A stretch of 64,000 nucleotides of DNA from Neorhizobium galegae (GCF_017877135.1 NZ_JAGIPH010000001.1:682001-746000), one strand, 5' to 3'. Counted from the first letter of the stretch, positions 8,732 to 17,437 are shown. A program made the numbers and translations. Notes: generated from the letters alone by a model not told the origin.

Positions 8732-9733
8732 ATGGCGCTTCTTACCCCTTCCGTACCGGGCCTCGTCTGGGCCTATCAGTTTCATGGCCACTCGAAGACC
8801 TGCCGGCGGCTTCCGACAGAGGCGGGCCGCGACGACCTTGCAACACCGGACAGCGGCGATTTTCTCTGGCTGCATCTCAACCTCGCCGACCAGCGGGTCC
8901 CGGCTTTCCTGGAAGGGTTTCAGGATCTTGATCCGGCCGTGGTAACGGCGCTGACGACGCATGAAACGCATGCCTCGATGACCCTCGACGACCGGATGGT
9001 CTACGGCACACTTGTCGATTTCCAGCGGGATTTCGATGCCGATACGCGCGATATCGGCTGGCTGCACTTTGCCGTCTGCGGCAACCTCATCATCACCACC
9101 CGCCTGCAGCCCCTGCGCTCCATCGACCGGGTGCGGGCGGCGGTGGAAAAGAACCCGGCGCGCTTTCACCAGCCGATCGACGTCTTCGAGGCGATCGTTG
9201 CGGAATTCCAGCGCACGCTGATCTCGCTGGTGATGGAACTGACGGAGGAACTGAACCAGATCGAGGATGTCGTCTATGGCAATGATTCGCGCGACGAGAG
9301 GCGGCGGCTGGCGCCGGTCCGGCGCGTCGTCGTGCGCCTGCATCGCCATCTGCGCACCGTGCTGACACTGATGCGACGGGCGGCAGCCGCCGACGACGAC
9401 GAGATGCCGGCGGGTTTTGACGACGTGGCCGGGCGCCTGACGAGCCGGCTGGAAGCGGTGGATCACGATGTCTACGCGCTGCAGGATCGCGCACGCCTGC
9501 TGCACGAAGAAATCGATTCCAAGCTCTCCTCGGAAACCAACCGCCACCTCTACATCCTGTCGCTGATGACGGCCTTCCTGCTGCCGCCCTCGCTGGTGAC
9601 GGGGTTCTTCGGCATGAACACGGCGGCCCTGCCCTTTGCCCATACCGATAGCGGCACCGGCTGGGCGTTTGCCTTCATGCTCCTGTCGGTGGGCTTTGCC
9701 TGGTGGCTGTTGAAGCGCGCCGGCATCCTGTGA
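8732..9733 (+). CDS. CorA/ZntB family divalent-cation transporter
   Basis: Two-TM-GMN family inner-membrane transporter, 333 aa. A large N-terminal cytoplasmic alpha/beta domain (WLHLNLADQRVPAFL...) leads to a long helix bundle and two C-terminal membrane segments at about 275-294 and 309-328. The signature GMN is at 294-296 (TGFFGMNTAALPF). The post-GMN loop lacks the MPEL of typical Mg-transporting CorA, and together with a WAYQF-type N-terminus this fits the ZntB branch (zinc, proton-coupled) better than CorA; that is inference. The gene is divergent from the acyl-CoA dehydrogenase gene. ATG 8732 starts the conserved domain; residues encoded further upstream are not family-like. Confidence 0.85.
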   Translation: MALLTPSVPGLVWAYQFHGHSKTCRRLPTEAGRDDLATPDSGDFLWLHLNLADQRVPAFLEGFQDLDPAVVTALTTHETHASMTLDDRMVYGTLVDFQRDFDADTRDIGWLHFAVCGNLIITTRLQPLRSIDRVRAAVEKNPARFHQPIDVFEAIVAEFQRTLISLVMELTEELNQIEDVVYGNDSRDERRRLAPVRRVVVRLHRHLRTVLTLMRRAAAADDDEMPAGFDDVAGRLTSRLEAVDHDVYALQDRARLLHEEIDSKLSSETNRHLYILSLMTAFLLPPSLVTGFFGMNTAALPFAHTDSGTGWAFAFMLLSVGFAWWLLKRAGIL

Positions 9734-9758
9734 CGGGCGCTGTCTGGCACAACGAAAA

Positions 9759-9784
9759 ACCGCCCGGCGACATGTCCGGGCGGT
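9759..9784 (-). terminator. Rho-independent terminator of the first BA14K gene
   Basis: Nine-bp perfect stem, ACCGCCCGG and CCGGGCGGT, with an 8-nt loop. Read leftward it is followed by TTTTTCG, so it terminates the BA14K gene stopping at 9810; it may also serve the convergent zntB-like gene. Confidence 0.8.
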
Positions 9785-9809
9785 GTGGTCGTTTCAGACG
9801 TTCAAGGCC

Positions 9810-10316
9810 TCAGTAGTAAGGCGACAGGCACTGCTGGCGCGGGCCTTCATAGGGCTGGAACGTGTTCGAATAACTATCATAGGTGCGGTAACGGGCCGCG
9901 CAATATTCGTAGTGGCGCGGGTTGAGCCCCGTGCGCACCGGTGCGACTTCGCGATATTCCGGCACGTAACGGGGTGCGGGAACATAGCGCGGCTCCGGGC
10001 GCGGCTGGGCAAGCGCGCCGCCAATGATCGCGCCTGCAGCAAAGGCTGCCAGCGGATACCAATAGCCATCCCGGTAGCGGTGGTTGGGGCGATGCTCGCG
10101 GTAACCGCGATAGCCGCCGTAGTAACCGGGGCGATCATAGCCGCGGCCATAATAGCGCGGCGGCGGCGGGCCATCGCGCCAGTACTGCACCTGAACCACA
10201 TCGCCGGCCGCGGCAGGCGCGGCCACCAGCGGCATGGCCTGCGACGGCAGGATCGACGCCGACAGCAGCGCGGCAGACAGTCCCGCAATGGACAAACTCT
10301 TCATCAGCGTCATCAT
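9810..10316 (-). CDS. BA14K family secreted protein (copy 1)
   Basis: Secreted BA14K-family protein, 168 aa. A signal peptide covers about residues 1-27, ending SQAM-PLV. It is followed by a Tyr/Arg/Gly/Pro-rich low-complexity stretch (PPPPRYYGRGYDRPGYYGGY), a hydrophobic GYWYPLAAFAAGAIIGGALAQ block, and the C-terminal BA14K motif YCAARYRTYD..TF..Y.G.RQQC with two Cys. BA14K was described as an immunoreactive Brucella protein with lectin-like activity; its normal role is unsettled. ATG 10316 (next codon also ATG) has GGGAG 10 nt upstream. It is paralogous to the next gene upstream, with an inverted repeat at 10378-10400 between them. Confidence 0.88.
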   Translation of the reverse strand: MMTLMKSLSIAGLSAALLSASILPSQAMPLVAAPAAAGDVVQVQYWRDGPPPPRYYGRGYDRPGYYGGYRGYREHRPNHRYRDGYWYPLAAFAAGAIIGGALAQPRPEPRYVPAPRYVPEYREVAPVRTGLNPRHYEYCAARYRTYDSYSNTFQPYEGPRQQCLSPYY

Positions 10317-10377
10317 CTTCGGTCTCCCTTTCTGGGTCACGCGGGCAAAGGCGGCATCCGCCACCCCCCGGCGTTTA

Positions 10378-10400
10378 TGAGAAAAACCTATCTTTTCTCA
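10378..10400. promoter_or_regulatory. Perfect inverted repeat ahead of BA14K copy 1
   Basis: Eight-bp arms TGAGAAAA and TTTTCTCA separated by 7 nt, 62 bp upstream of the start at 10316. It could be an operator or a 5' UTR hairpin; it lacks the GC-rich stem expected of a strong terminator. Confidence 0.5.
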
Positions 10401-10487
10401 CCTGAACCGCCGATTAACATGGGGATTGCGCGACACCGGCAAAAGACCATGCGACAAGACGGCAGGCACAGATGTGCCGAACGCGAA

Positions 10488-10516
10488 ACCCGGCCCCGCA
10501 CAAGGCAGGACCGGGT
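10488..10516 (-). terminator. Possible terminator of BA14K copy 2
   Basis: Arms ACCCGG and CCGGGT with a long 17-nt loop that may pair further, followed leftward by TTTCG. It is 32 bp beyond the stop of BA14K copy 2. Weaker than the other terminators in the window. Confidence 0.4.
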
Positions 10517-10547
10517 CATCAGCAGTCATTCCGGCGAACGCGCCCGA

Positions 10548-11033
10548 TCAGTAGGGCGAGTTGCAGCTCAGACGCTCGCCACGGCTGTTGGCCACGAACG
10601 TGTTGTCGGAGGCGCGGTAGGTCTTGTAGCGGTTCTGGCACCAGGCATAGTGGCTCTGCGAATAGCGGCCGGGCGTGACACGCTGCGGCTGCGCAACCGC
10701 GCCGCCGATGATCGAGCCTGCCGCAAAGGCAGCCAGCGGGAACCAGAAGCCGTTGTGATAACGATAGCCTGCGCGGCGTTCACGATAGCCACGGTGACCG
10801 TTGTAGTAGCCCTCGCGGACCGGCGGGCGACGATAATCGCGACGACCATCGTAATGCCGGCGATCGTTCCAGTGACGGCGGTCTTCGCGGCGCCACTGAA
10901 CATCAGTTGCCTGCGTCTGCGCGCTCTGGCGGTCAACCGCGACCACCGGCATAGCCTGAACCGGCGCCAGACCGGTGAAGGTCACGGCAAGCGTCGTTGC
11001 CAGGATGGCGAATTTCTTCCTGATAGAACCCAT
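10548..11033 (-). CDS. BA14K family secreted protein (copy 2)
   Basis: Second BA14K-family secreted protein, 161 aa. The signal peptide spans about residues 1-27 (IRKKFAILATTLAVTFTGLAPVQA). The mature part is Arg/Tyr/His-rich (HWNDRRHYDGRRDYRRPP), then has GFWFPLAAFAAGSIIGGAVAQP, nearly the same block as copy 1, and ends with the BA14K motif (WCQNRYKTYRASDNTF) with Cys in the last lines. ATG 11033 is preceded by a GGAAGGAAG purine tract. The gene arose by tandem duplication with copy 1, but the low-complexity segments have diverged strongly. Confidence 0.87.
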   Translation of the reverse strand: MGSIRKKFAILATTLAVTFTGLAPVQAMPVVAVDRQSAQTQATDVQWRREDRRHWNDRRHYDGRRDYRRPPVREGYYNGHRGYRERRAGYRYHNGFWFPLAAFAAGSIIGGAVAQPQRVTPGRYSQSHYAWCQNRYKTYRASDNTFVANSRGERLSCNSPY

Positions 11034-11181
11034 GGGTGCTTCCTTCCGTCTTTTTATCAACAGTCAGAACGCGCACTCGACCTTGGAAGTTCCCGTCAAA
11101 GGGTCAGAAATGTAAGCTTTTGGTGACCGACAAGGGTCGCGTGAACCCGGTCCTCACCCGACAAAGGGTCGGCAGACGGTG

Positions 11182-12264
11182 TCAGACCTCGATCTCGACA
11201 TCGCCCTTCGGACGCGAGCAGCAGGCAAGGATGTAGCCCTCCTCGATCTCCTCGTCGAGAATGCCGCCATTGTGGTTCATGTCCACTTCACCGGACAACA
11301 GCATGACGCGGCAGGTGCCACAGAGGCCGGATTCGCAGGCCGCCCCGATGCGCACGCCATTGGCGCGTGCCGTCATCAGGATGGTTTCGCCGGGCTTGCA
11401 GGGGGCCTGCTTGCCGGCAATGGCAAAGGACACCATGGCAGGCGCCTCGCCTTCGGCAAGCGCCACCGCCTCTTCCTCGACGGTCGCAACGGCCGGCTGA
11501 AAGCTTTCCTGGTGGTAGCGGCTCATGTCGAAGCCTGCCCCGTCCAGCGCCGAACGCACGGCGGCCATGAACGGCTCGGGTCCGCAGCAGAAGATCGTGC
11601 GGTCGAGGAAATCCGGCGACAGAAGCGAGATCTTGGCGCGATCGACAAAGCCGCGCAGGCCCGACCACGGTTCGGCCTTGCCGCAATGCTCCACCACGAA
11701 ACCGAGATTGAGCTTCGGCATCAGCCGCGACAGGTTTTCGAGCTCATGGCGGAAGATGATCTCAGAGGGCGAGCGGGCGCAGTTGATGAAGACGATATCC
11801 GACAGCGGCGCCCGGTCGGCCATGTCCCGCGTCATCGACATCATCGGCGTGATGCCGGAGCCGGCCGAGATGAACAGGTATTTTTCGCCCGGATGCTTCA
11901 CATAGGAGAAATCGCCGAGCGGGCCGTAGGCGCGCATCCTCATGCCGGGCTTCAGGTGCTCGAACATCCAGCGGGTGCCGATGCTGTCCTTCTGCGCCTT
12001 CACCGTCACCGCCAGCGCATAAGGCCGCGACGGGCTGGATGACAGCGTATAGGTGCGCATCACCGGTTCCGGCCCGACCGGAATTTCCAGCGTGACGAAC
12101 TGGCCCGGCAGATAGCGAAACCACACGGACCGTTCCGCCTTGAAGGTGAAGGTCATGACATCGGGCGCCTCCAGCGTCACGGAGGTGCATTCGAGAAGAT
12201 GCAGCCGGTCGCTCCACGGCACCATCTGGTCGAAATGCTGGTAGGTCGTCACGGCCATGTTCAT
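11182..12264 (-). CDS. gbcB: Betaine demethylase reductase subunit (GbcB-like hybrid FNR-ferredoxin)
   Basis: Flavin/[2Fe-2S] reductase that passes electrons from NAD(P)H to a Rieske oxygenase, 360 aa. An FAD-binding FNR barrel has R70-x-YT-x-S (RTYTLSSSP), a nucleotide-binding domain follows (FISAGSGITPMMSM; FCCGPEPFM), and a C-terminal plant-type ferredoxin has C310-x4-C315-x2-C318 and C348. Length and order match GbcB of Pseudomonas (glycine betaine demethylation to dimethylglycine). It lies 40 bp downstream of the matching oxygenase gene. Stachydrine or carnitine demethylases have the same architecture, so the substrate is inferred. Confidence 0.85.
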   Translation of the reverse strand: MNMAVTTYQHFDQMVPWSDRLHLLECTSVTLEAPDVMTFTFKAERSVWFRYLPGQFVTLEIPVGPEPVMRTYTLSSSPSRPYALAVTVKAQKDSIGTRWMFEHLKPGMRMRAYGPLGDFSYVKHPGEKYLFISAGSGITPMMSMTRDMADRAPLSDIVFINCARSPSEIIFRHELENLSRLMPKLNLGFVVEHCGKAEPWSGLRGFVDRAKISLLSPDFLDRTIFCCGPEPFMAAVRSALDGAGFDMSRYHQESFQPAVATVEEEAVALAEGEAPAMVSFAIAGKQAPCKPGETILMTARANGVRIGAACESGLCGTCRVMLLSGEVDMNHNGGILDEEIEEGYILACCSRPKGDVEIEV

Positions 12265-12304
12265 CTCACGTCATTCCGTCTGCGGGCATGTTGTTTGGCG
12301 CCTG

Positions 12305-13549
12305 TCAGGCGACGGCCGAAAGCTTTGCCTTGTCGCCCTGCAGGCGGTTCATCATGAAGGTCGTGTACCAGTCGACGAACTGCATGACGCCACCTTCGTG
12401 ATCCGGCGAATAGGGGCCGGGTTCATAAGCGGGCGAACGGATGCCGAAGGCGTTTTCTTCCACGATGGAGCGGTCCTGGTCGTTCGTCATGTTCCACACA
12501 TGCGTCAGTTCTTCCAGGTCGTAATCGACGCCTTCCACCGCATCCTTGTGGACGAGCCACTTGGTGGTGACGGCGGTTTCTTCCGCCGAGAGCGGCAGCA
12601 CGCGGAACGAGATGGCATGGTCGCCCAGCATGTGGTTCCAGGTGGTGGGGTAATGGAAGAGCAGCATGGTGCCGATATGGCTGATCGGCACGTCGTCGGA
12701 CAGCGGACGCTTTACCGCCCGCTTGCCGGACATGGTGTAGCTTTCGGCCTCTTCCACGAGCGGCATGCGCGCCACGCGGAACTGGCCGCTCTCATGCATG
12801 GCAAAGGTGCTCGGCAGGCCTGCCGCCTCGCAGCGCTGCCAGTGTTCGGAAATGAACGGGTCGTCACCGGCGCCCTGCACGCCGGTTGCCGTCGGCGCTT
12901 CCGGATAGGTGCGGCACAGTTCCGGATGGTTGCCGGCGCAGTGGTAGCATTCGCGGTTGTTTTCCCAGACGAGCTTCCAGTTGCCCTTCTCGATGATGGT
13001 GTTCTGGTAGGCGACCTTGGCCTCCGACAGCCGGTGCGGCGCCATGTAGGGTTCGACCATCTGGCGCACGGGAGCAAAATCCGGCGCGACCTCGGCAAGG
13101 CAGATGAAGATATAGCCGGCGACCGTTTCGCAGTGCACCTGCTTCATGCCGAACTGCGCCTTGTCGAAATCCTCGCCCATCTGGCGGGCAAAGACCAGCG
13201 AACCATCGAGATCATAGGTCCACTGGTGATAGGGACAGACGAGCTTTGCAGAGGCGCCGCGCTCCTGCGTGCACACGCGGTGGCCGCGGTGGCGGCAGGT
13301 GTTGTGGAAGGCGCGGATCAGCTTGTCGCGGCCGCGCACCACGACGACGGGATAATCGCCGACCTGCAGCGTCACGTAATTGCCGGCGCGCGGGATCTCG
13401 CAATCATGGCCGATGAACAGCCAGTCGCGATACCAGATGGTTTCGAGGTCCAGCTTGTAATAATCCTGATCGATGTAGAACGGCTGCTCCAGGCTGTAGC
13501 CCGGGCGGTGGTTCTTCAACTGCCGCAGCATGGTGTCGCGAATATCCAT
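12305..13549 (-). CDS. gbcA: Rieske non-haem iron oxygenase, betaine demethylase (GbcA-like)
   Basis: Terminal oxygenase subunit, 414 aa. The Rieske [2Fe-2S] site is C85-x-H87 (NTCRHRGH) and C105-x2-H108 (VCPYHQW). The mononuclear iron site is in the C-terminal domain, ENNRECYHCAGNHPELC at 196-212, with H203 and H208 as likely ligands. The sequence resembles glycine-betaine monooxygenase GbcA, which would remove a methyl group as formaldehyde. ATG 13549 has AAGGAAC about 10 nt upstream; it was preferred to upstream codons because those encode Pro/Arg-rich sequence. It is transcribed with gbcB. The 480-bp region upstream holds two operator-like elements. Confidence 0.87.
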   Translation of the reverse strand: MDIRDTMLRQLKNHRPGYSLEQPFYIDQDYYKLDLETIWYRDWLFIGHDCEIPRAGNYVTLQVGDYPVVVVRGRDKLIRAFHNTCRHRGHRVCTQERGASAKLVCPYHQWTYDLDGSLVFARQMGEDFDKAQFGMKQVHCETVAGYIFICLAEVAPDFAPVRQMVEPYMAPHRLSEAKVAYQNTIIEKGNWKLVWENNRECYHCAGNHPELCRTYPEAPTATGVQGAGDDPFISEHWQRCEAAGLPSTFAMHESGQFRVARMPLVEEAESYTMSGKRAVKRPLSDDVPISHIGTMLLFHYPTTWNHMLGDHAISFRVLPLSAEETAVTTKWLVHKDAVEGVDYDLEELTHVWNMTNDQDRSIVEENAFGIRSPAYEPGPYSPDHEGGVMQFVDWYTTFMMNRLQGDKAKLSAVA

Positions 13550-14029
13550 CTTCCGTTCCTTCGATGGCGGGGATGCGAAGGCAGGCATGGGAGGGTGCCG
13601 CAAAGGGCCGGGCCTTGTCCATCCCCGTCGCCCACCGCGATGGGTCAACCTGTCACTCGGGCTCTTGTCTGCGTGGCACCGGCGGCTTCCTTAAAGGGCC
13701 GGCACCCCGGTGGTCTCCACCGCTTTTTACGGTAAAACCTCGAATAGGAAAGATATAACCGAGGCCCTCCCGGCTGAGCGGATGCAATGCGACATGTCAT
13801 CCTGCATTGACGACAAAACGCGACATCGGTTGCATCGGGCCGGCAGCATCCCCGGGACGGCATTCCATCGGGCGCGCAAGCCTTTGCCTTGAACCCTAGG
13901 CCTTCGCGCCACAGGCCCGGCGGCGAAGGCTGGACGGCGCAAATGGAACATCGCACGCCCGTTCGCGGCGCAAGCCACCGTTAAGGATGTTGCCCTACAC
14001 TTTGCCTGACGCACAGGGAGTGAACGGAC
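13550..14029. other. 480-bp intergenic region upstream of gbcA
   Basis: No convincing gene. It should contain the gbcA promoter. Two elements stand out: an exact palindrome TTTTAC-G-GTAAAA at 13725-13737, and two direct GCGACAT copies at 13789-13795 and 13820-13826, 31 bp apart (three helical turns), the kind of spacing used by AraC-type activators. The right part leads to the rightward gene that starts at 14030. Confidence 0.5.
13725..13737. promoter_or_regulatory. Palindrome TTTTACGGTAAAA upstream of gbcA
   Basis: Perfect 6+1+6 inverted repeat in an otherwise GC-rich stretch, 176 bp upstream of the gbcA start. Operator candidate; the regulator is not identified. Confidence 0.45.
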
Positions 14030-14641
14030 GTGGACGCCAAGGCGAAGCTCAGATATTTCGATGCCCGCGCCGAACGGCCGCCGGCGCCGCAGGCAAAAAC
14101 CTCTGCCCATTCAGAATTCCTGCGTACCGGGCGCATTTCGCGCGACCGGCGCGACTGGCTGCCCGATGAACGACGCTACCTCACCTATGAGGAAGTGGCC
14201 GAGCGCACCGAGCGCAAGCTGGCCCTTGCCGGCGAAAAGACCCATGAGCGGATCAATGCCGTTCACCGCAGGATCACCTTTCCCAAACTTCTGTTCAGCC
14301 GGTCGCTGAGCGAGACCCCGCATCTCGGCTATTGCCATGTCACGGCGGCGCGCACTTTCTTTTCCCCCAGCCAGCCGGTCAGCTGGTCCTTCTACATCTG
14401 CAATTTTTCCGCCGAGATCGGCGAGGCCGAACAGTTTTTCGGCCAGATCCGCACCGATTACGCCCGCATGTATTTTGCCGTCGCCATCGAGCGGCAGGAC
14501 ACGGGCGAGACGCGCATCAACCGCGCCGTGCGTGGCAATGGCGTCCTGTTTCGCACCAGCGATCCGGCCGAGGCGCTGAAGAACGTGCTGATGCTCGGCG
14601 CGCCAGAGCCCTCCTTGCGCGAGGTCATCGCCCGGGCCTGA
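14030..14641 (+). CDS. Hypothetical protein, 203 aa
   Basis: Soluble protein of 203 residues that I do not recognise. No signal peptide or membrane segment. The N-terminal 60 residues are charged (RRDWLPDERRYLTYEEVAERTERKL); the C-terminal part looks like a folded alpha/beta domain (PVSWSFYICNFSAEIGEAEQFF, YARMYFAVAIERQDTGETRINRAV). The start is GTG 14030 with GGGAG about 9 nt upstream. It ends 45 bp before the Sua5-type gene on the same strand, so the two may be cotranscribed. A role in RNA modification by association would be speculation. Confidence 0.7.
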   Translation: MDAKAKLRYFDARAERPPAPQAKTSAHSEFLRTGRISRDRRDWLPDERRYLTYEEVAERTERKLALAGEKTHERINAVHRRITFPKLLFSRSLSETPHLGYCHVTAARTFFSPSQPVSWSFYICNFSAEIGEAEQFFGQIRTDYARMYFAVAIERQDTGETRINRAVRGNGVLFRTSDPAEALKNVLMLGAPEPSLREVIARA

Positions 14642-14686
14642 AAGAATTTGCTTCGGGGCGCCGTTTGGCGTTATGGAAGCGCCATC

Positions 14687-15664
14687 ATGGCAGCACGCAT
14701 CATCGACATTGCGACAGACCGCGACGTGGCGGTGACGGAAGCCTGCCGGGTGCTGGCGGAAGGCTTTCCCGTCGCCATACCCACGGAAACCGTCTACGGC
14801 CTTGCCGCCGACGCCACCAATCCGGTCGCGGTGACCCGCATCTACGAAACGAAAGGCCGGCCGCGCTTCAATCCGCTGATCTGCCACATGTCGGATCTTG
14901 AGATGGCCGAGCGCTATGCGGTGTTCGACCCGATCTCGCGTCAGCTGGCAGAGGCCTTCTGGCCGGGTCCGCTGACGCTCGTACTGCCCTTGCGGCAAGG
15001 TTGCGGCATCCATGCGCTGGCGACCGCCGGCCTCGACAGCGTCGGCATCCGCGTACCGAAGGGATTTTCCGCAGAGCTGATTGCCGCCTTCGGCAAGCCG
15101 CTTGCCGCCCCGAGCGCCAACACGTCCGGCAAGGTGAGCCCGACCTCGGCGCGCCACGTGGCCGACGATCTCGGCGAGAAACTGCGTCTCATCCTGGACG
15201 GCGCCAGCGCCGGGGTGGGCGTGGAATCCACCATCATCCGCGTCGAGGGCGAGCGGCTGCGGCTGCTGCGCCCCGGCGGTCTTGCCGCCGAAGACATCGA
15301 GGCGCTCACCGGCCGCATGGTCGAGCGCCAGGACGGCCCCGCCCCGGCCATCGAGGCACCGGGCATGATGGCCTCCCATTACGCGCCGGGCGCTGCCGTG
15401 CGGCTGAATGCCGCTGCCGCTGAACCGGGCGAGGCGCTGATCCGTTTTGCGGGCATGCCGCTTTCCGCAACCAAGGCCCACGCTATCTTCGACCTCAGCC
15501 CGTCCGGCGATCTTGCCGAGGCCGCGGCCAACCTGTTCGACACCTTGAAACGCGCCGATGCGACGGGTGCCGCATCCATCGCAGTTGCGCCCATCCCCGA
15601 CCACGGGCTTGGCGAAGCGATCAACGACCGCCTGTTTCGCGCCGCAGCGCCCCGCGAGGGATAG
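14687..15664 (+). CDS. tsaC: Threonylcarbamoyl-AMP synthase (Sua5/YwlC type)
   Basis: Makes threonylcarbamoyl-AMP from threonine, bicarbonate and ATP, the first step of tRNA t6A37 synthesis. 325 aa: an N-terminal YrdC domain with IPTETVYGLAADATN and KGRPRFNPLICH (the KxR..SxN-type pocket), then APSANTSGKVSPT, and an additional C-terminal Sua5 domain, which makes it the long Sua5 form rather than short TsaC. ATG 14687 has GGAAG 7 nt upstream; an earlier in-frame codon adds only non-conserved residues. A RIME copy lies just downstream. Confidence 0.93.
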   Translation: MAARIIDIATDRDVAVTEACRVLAEGFPVAIPTETVYGLAADATNPVAVTRIYETKGRPRFNPLICHMSDLEMAERYAVFDPISRQLAEAFWPGPLTLVLPLRQGCGIHALATAGLDSVGIRVPKGFSAELIAAFGKPLAAPSANTSGKVSPTSARHVADDLGEKLRLILDGASAGVGVESTIIRVEGERLRLLRPGGLAAEDIEALTGRMVERQDGPAPAIEAPGMMASHYAPGAAVRLNAAAAEPGEALIRFAGMPLSATKAHAIFDLSPSGDLAEAAANLFDTLKRADATGAASIAVAPIPDHGLGEAINDRLFRAAAPREG

Positions 15665-15714
15665 GAACCGGGGAGGATGGGACGCAGGATGATCGTTATG
15701 CGCTTGCGGTTTTA

Positions 15715-15899
15715 CCCCCCTCTGGCCTGCCGGCCATCTCCCCCGCACGGGGGGAGATCAGCAGAACGAAAACCCGCGGACCTTGACCGCAAGACACCGC
15801 AAGCGCACCGCATGGCTTTGGCAATGCATAATCCGGGCAGACTGCCGGCTCCATCCGATCTCCCCCCATGTGGGGGAGATGGCCGCAGGCCAGAGGGGG
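15715..15899. repeat. RIME-like palindromic intergenic element, copy B
   Basis: Arms 15715-15758 and 15858-15899 are inverted repeats around a 99-bp core that differs from copies A and C. Local hairpins are TGGCC-TGCC-GGCCA and the CTCCCCC/GGGGGAG stem with loop GCAC. It occupies most of the 333-bp gap between tsaC and the FAD-oxidase gene; nothing else is seen there apart from the AAGGAG of the next gene. Confidence 0.83.
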
Positions 15900-15997
15900 C
15901 AAAACCGCACGCACGCCCTTCCCGACCCGTCCACCAGCGGCGCGATACCGACAGTCCGTAGCCTGACCTTTGAACGAACCACCCCAAGGAGACACCC

Positions 15998-17431
15998 ATG
16001 GACGCCCATCAGCCCCTCAGCCGCGACCTTCTCTCCCGTTTTTCCGCCATCGTCGGCGAGGCGAATGTGGTGACGGGCGACGCGGACATGGCGCCGCATC
16101 TCGTGGAAAACCGCGGCCTCTACAAGGGCGCCTCGCCGCTGCTCCTGAAGCCCGGTTCGACCGAGGAGGTGTCGGCGATCCTGAAACTTGCCTCCGAGAC
16201 CGGCACGGCGATCGTGCCGCAGACCGGCAATACCGGTCTCGTCGGCGGCCAGACGCCGAGTGCCGACGGCACGCAGCTGATCCTGTCGCTGGAGCGCATG
16301 AACAGGATCCGCGACATCGATCCGCTCGCCAATGTGATGGTGGTCGATGGCGGCTGCATTCTGGCCGATGTGCAGAAGGCGGCAGAGGAGATCGGGCGGC
16401 TGTTTCCGCTCTCGCTCGGTTCGGAAGGCTCCTGCCGCATCGGCGGCAACCTCTCGACCAATGCCGGCGGCACGGCGGTTCTCGCCTACGGCAATATGCG
16501 CCAGCTGTGCCTTGGCCTTGAAGTGGTGCTGCCGACCGGCGAGATCTGGGACGGGTTGCGCCGGCTGAAGAAGGACAATACCGGCTATGACCTGCGCGAT
16601 CTCTTCATCGGCGCCGAAGGCACGCTTGGCGTCATCACCGGCGCGGTGCTGAAACTTTTTCCGCAGCCGGCCGGCCATCAGGTGGCCTTTGTCGGGCTTG
16701 CCTCGCCGGAACAGGCGCTGCATCTCTTCGAGAAGGCGTCCAACCTCTGCGGCACGGCGCTCACCGGCTTTGAACTGATGCCGCGCATCGGCATCGAGTT
16801 TACCACCCGTCATATTCCAGGCGTCCGCGACCCCTTGGGCTCGGTCCACGACTGGTATGTGCTGGTCGACATCTCCACCAATGATTCAGCCGACACCGCC
16901 CGGGTGATGGTGGAAACGCTGCTGGAACAGGGGCTGGAGGCAGGCCTGATCGAGGATGCGGTGATCGCCTCCTCCGTTGCCCAGCAGACGGCGCTCTGGC
17001 ACATGCGCGAAAGCATGTCGGATGCGCAAAAGCCGGAAGGCGGCTCGATCAAGCACGATGTCTCGGTGCCGGTGTCGAAAATCCCCGCTTTCATGGCTGC
17101 GGCGGAAAAAGGCGTGCTCGCCGCCATGCCCGGCGCGCGCATCTGCGCCTTCGGACATCTCGGCGATGGCAATATCCATTACAACATTTCCCAGCCCGTC
17201 GGCGCCGACAAGGCGGAGTTTCTCGGCCGCTGGCGCGAGATGAACGCCATCGTGCATGGCATCGTGCTTGCCGCAGGCGGCTCGATTTCGGCCGAGCACG
17301 GCATCGGCCAGCTGAAGCGCGACGAGCTTGCCAGGATCCGCCCCGAAATCGAGATCGAGCTGATGCGCCGCATCAAGCGCGCCTTCGATCCGGCCGGCAT
17401 CATGAACCCGGGCAAGGTCGTGTCCGTCTGA
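15998..17431 (+). CDS. FAD-binding D-2-hydroxyacid dehydrogenase (GlcD/D2HGDH family)
   Basis: Flavoprotein of the PCMH/VAO fold, 477 aa, oxidising D-2-hydroxy acids such as D-lactate, glycolate or D-2-hydroxyglutarate and passing electrons to a quinone or flavoprotein. The FAD site is visible (IVPQTGNTGLVGGQTP; GSEGSCRIGGNLSTNAGG), as are the C-terminal FAD-oxidase domain with GHLGDGNIHYN and SAEHGIGQLKRDEL, and the closing FDPAGIMNPGK. ATG 15998 follows AAGGAGACACCC. Substrate is not resolved; similarity to mitochondrial D-2-hydroxyglutarate dehydrogenases seems closest. It stands alone and converges with the DUF1217 gene. Confidence 0.88.
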   Translation: MDAHQPLSRDLLSRFSAIVGEANVVTGDADMAPHLVENRGLYKGASPLLLKPGSTEEVSAILKLASETGTAIVPQTGNTGLVGGQTPSADGTQLILSLERMNRIRDIDPLANVMVVDGGCILADVQKAAEEIGRLFPLSLGSEGSCRIGGNLSTNAGGTAVLAYGNMRQLCLGLEVVLPTGEIWDGLRRLKKDNTGYDLRDLFIGAEGTLGVITGAVLKLFPQPAGHQVAFVGLASPEQALHLFEKASNLCGTALTGFELMPRIGIEFTTRHIPGVRDPLGSVHDWYVLVDISTNDSADTARVMVETLLEQGLEAGLIEDAVIASSVAQQTALWHMRESMSDAQKPEGGSIKHDVSVPVSKIPAFMAAAEKGVLAAMPGARICAFGHLGDGNIHYNISQPVGADKAEFLGRWREMNAIVHGIVLAAGGSISAEHGIGQLKRDELARIRPEIEIELMRRIKRAFDPAGIMNPGKVVSV

Positions 17432-17437
17432 CGGGCG

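Noticed and set aside
9012..9494. Arg/Pro/Ala-rich frames within the ZntB-like gene on both strands
   Set aside because: Shadow frames; composition and lack of start signals.
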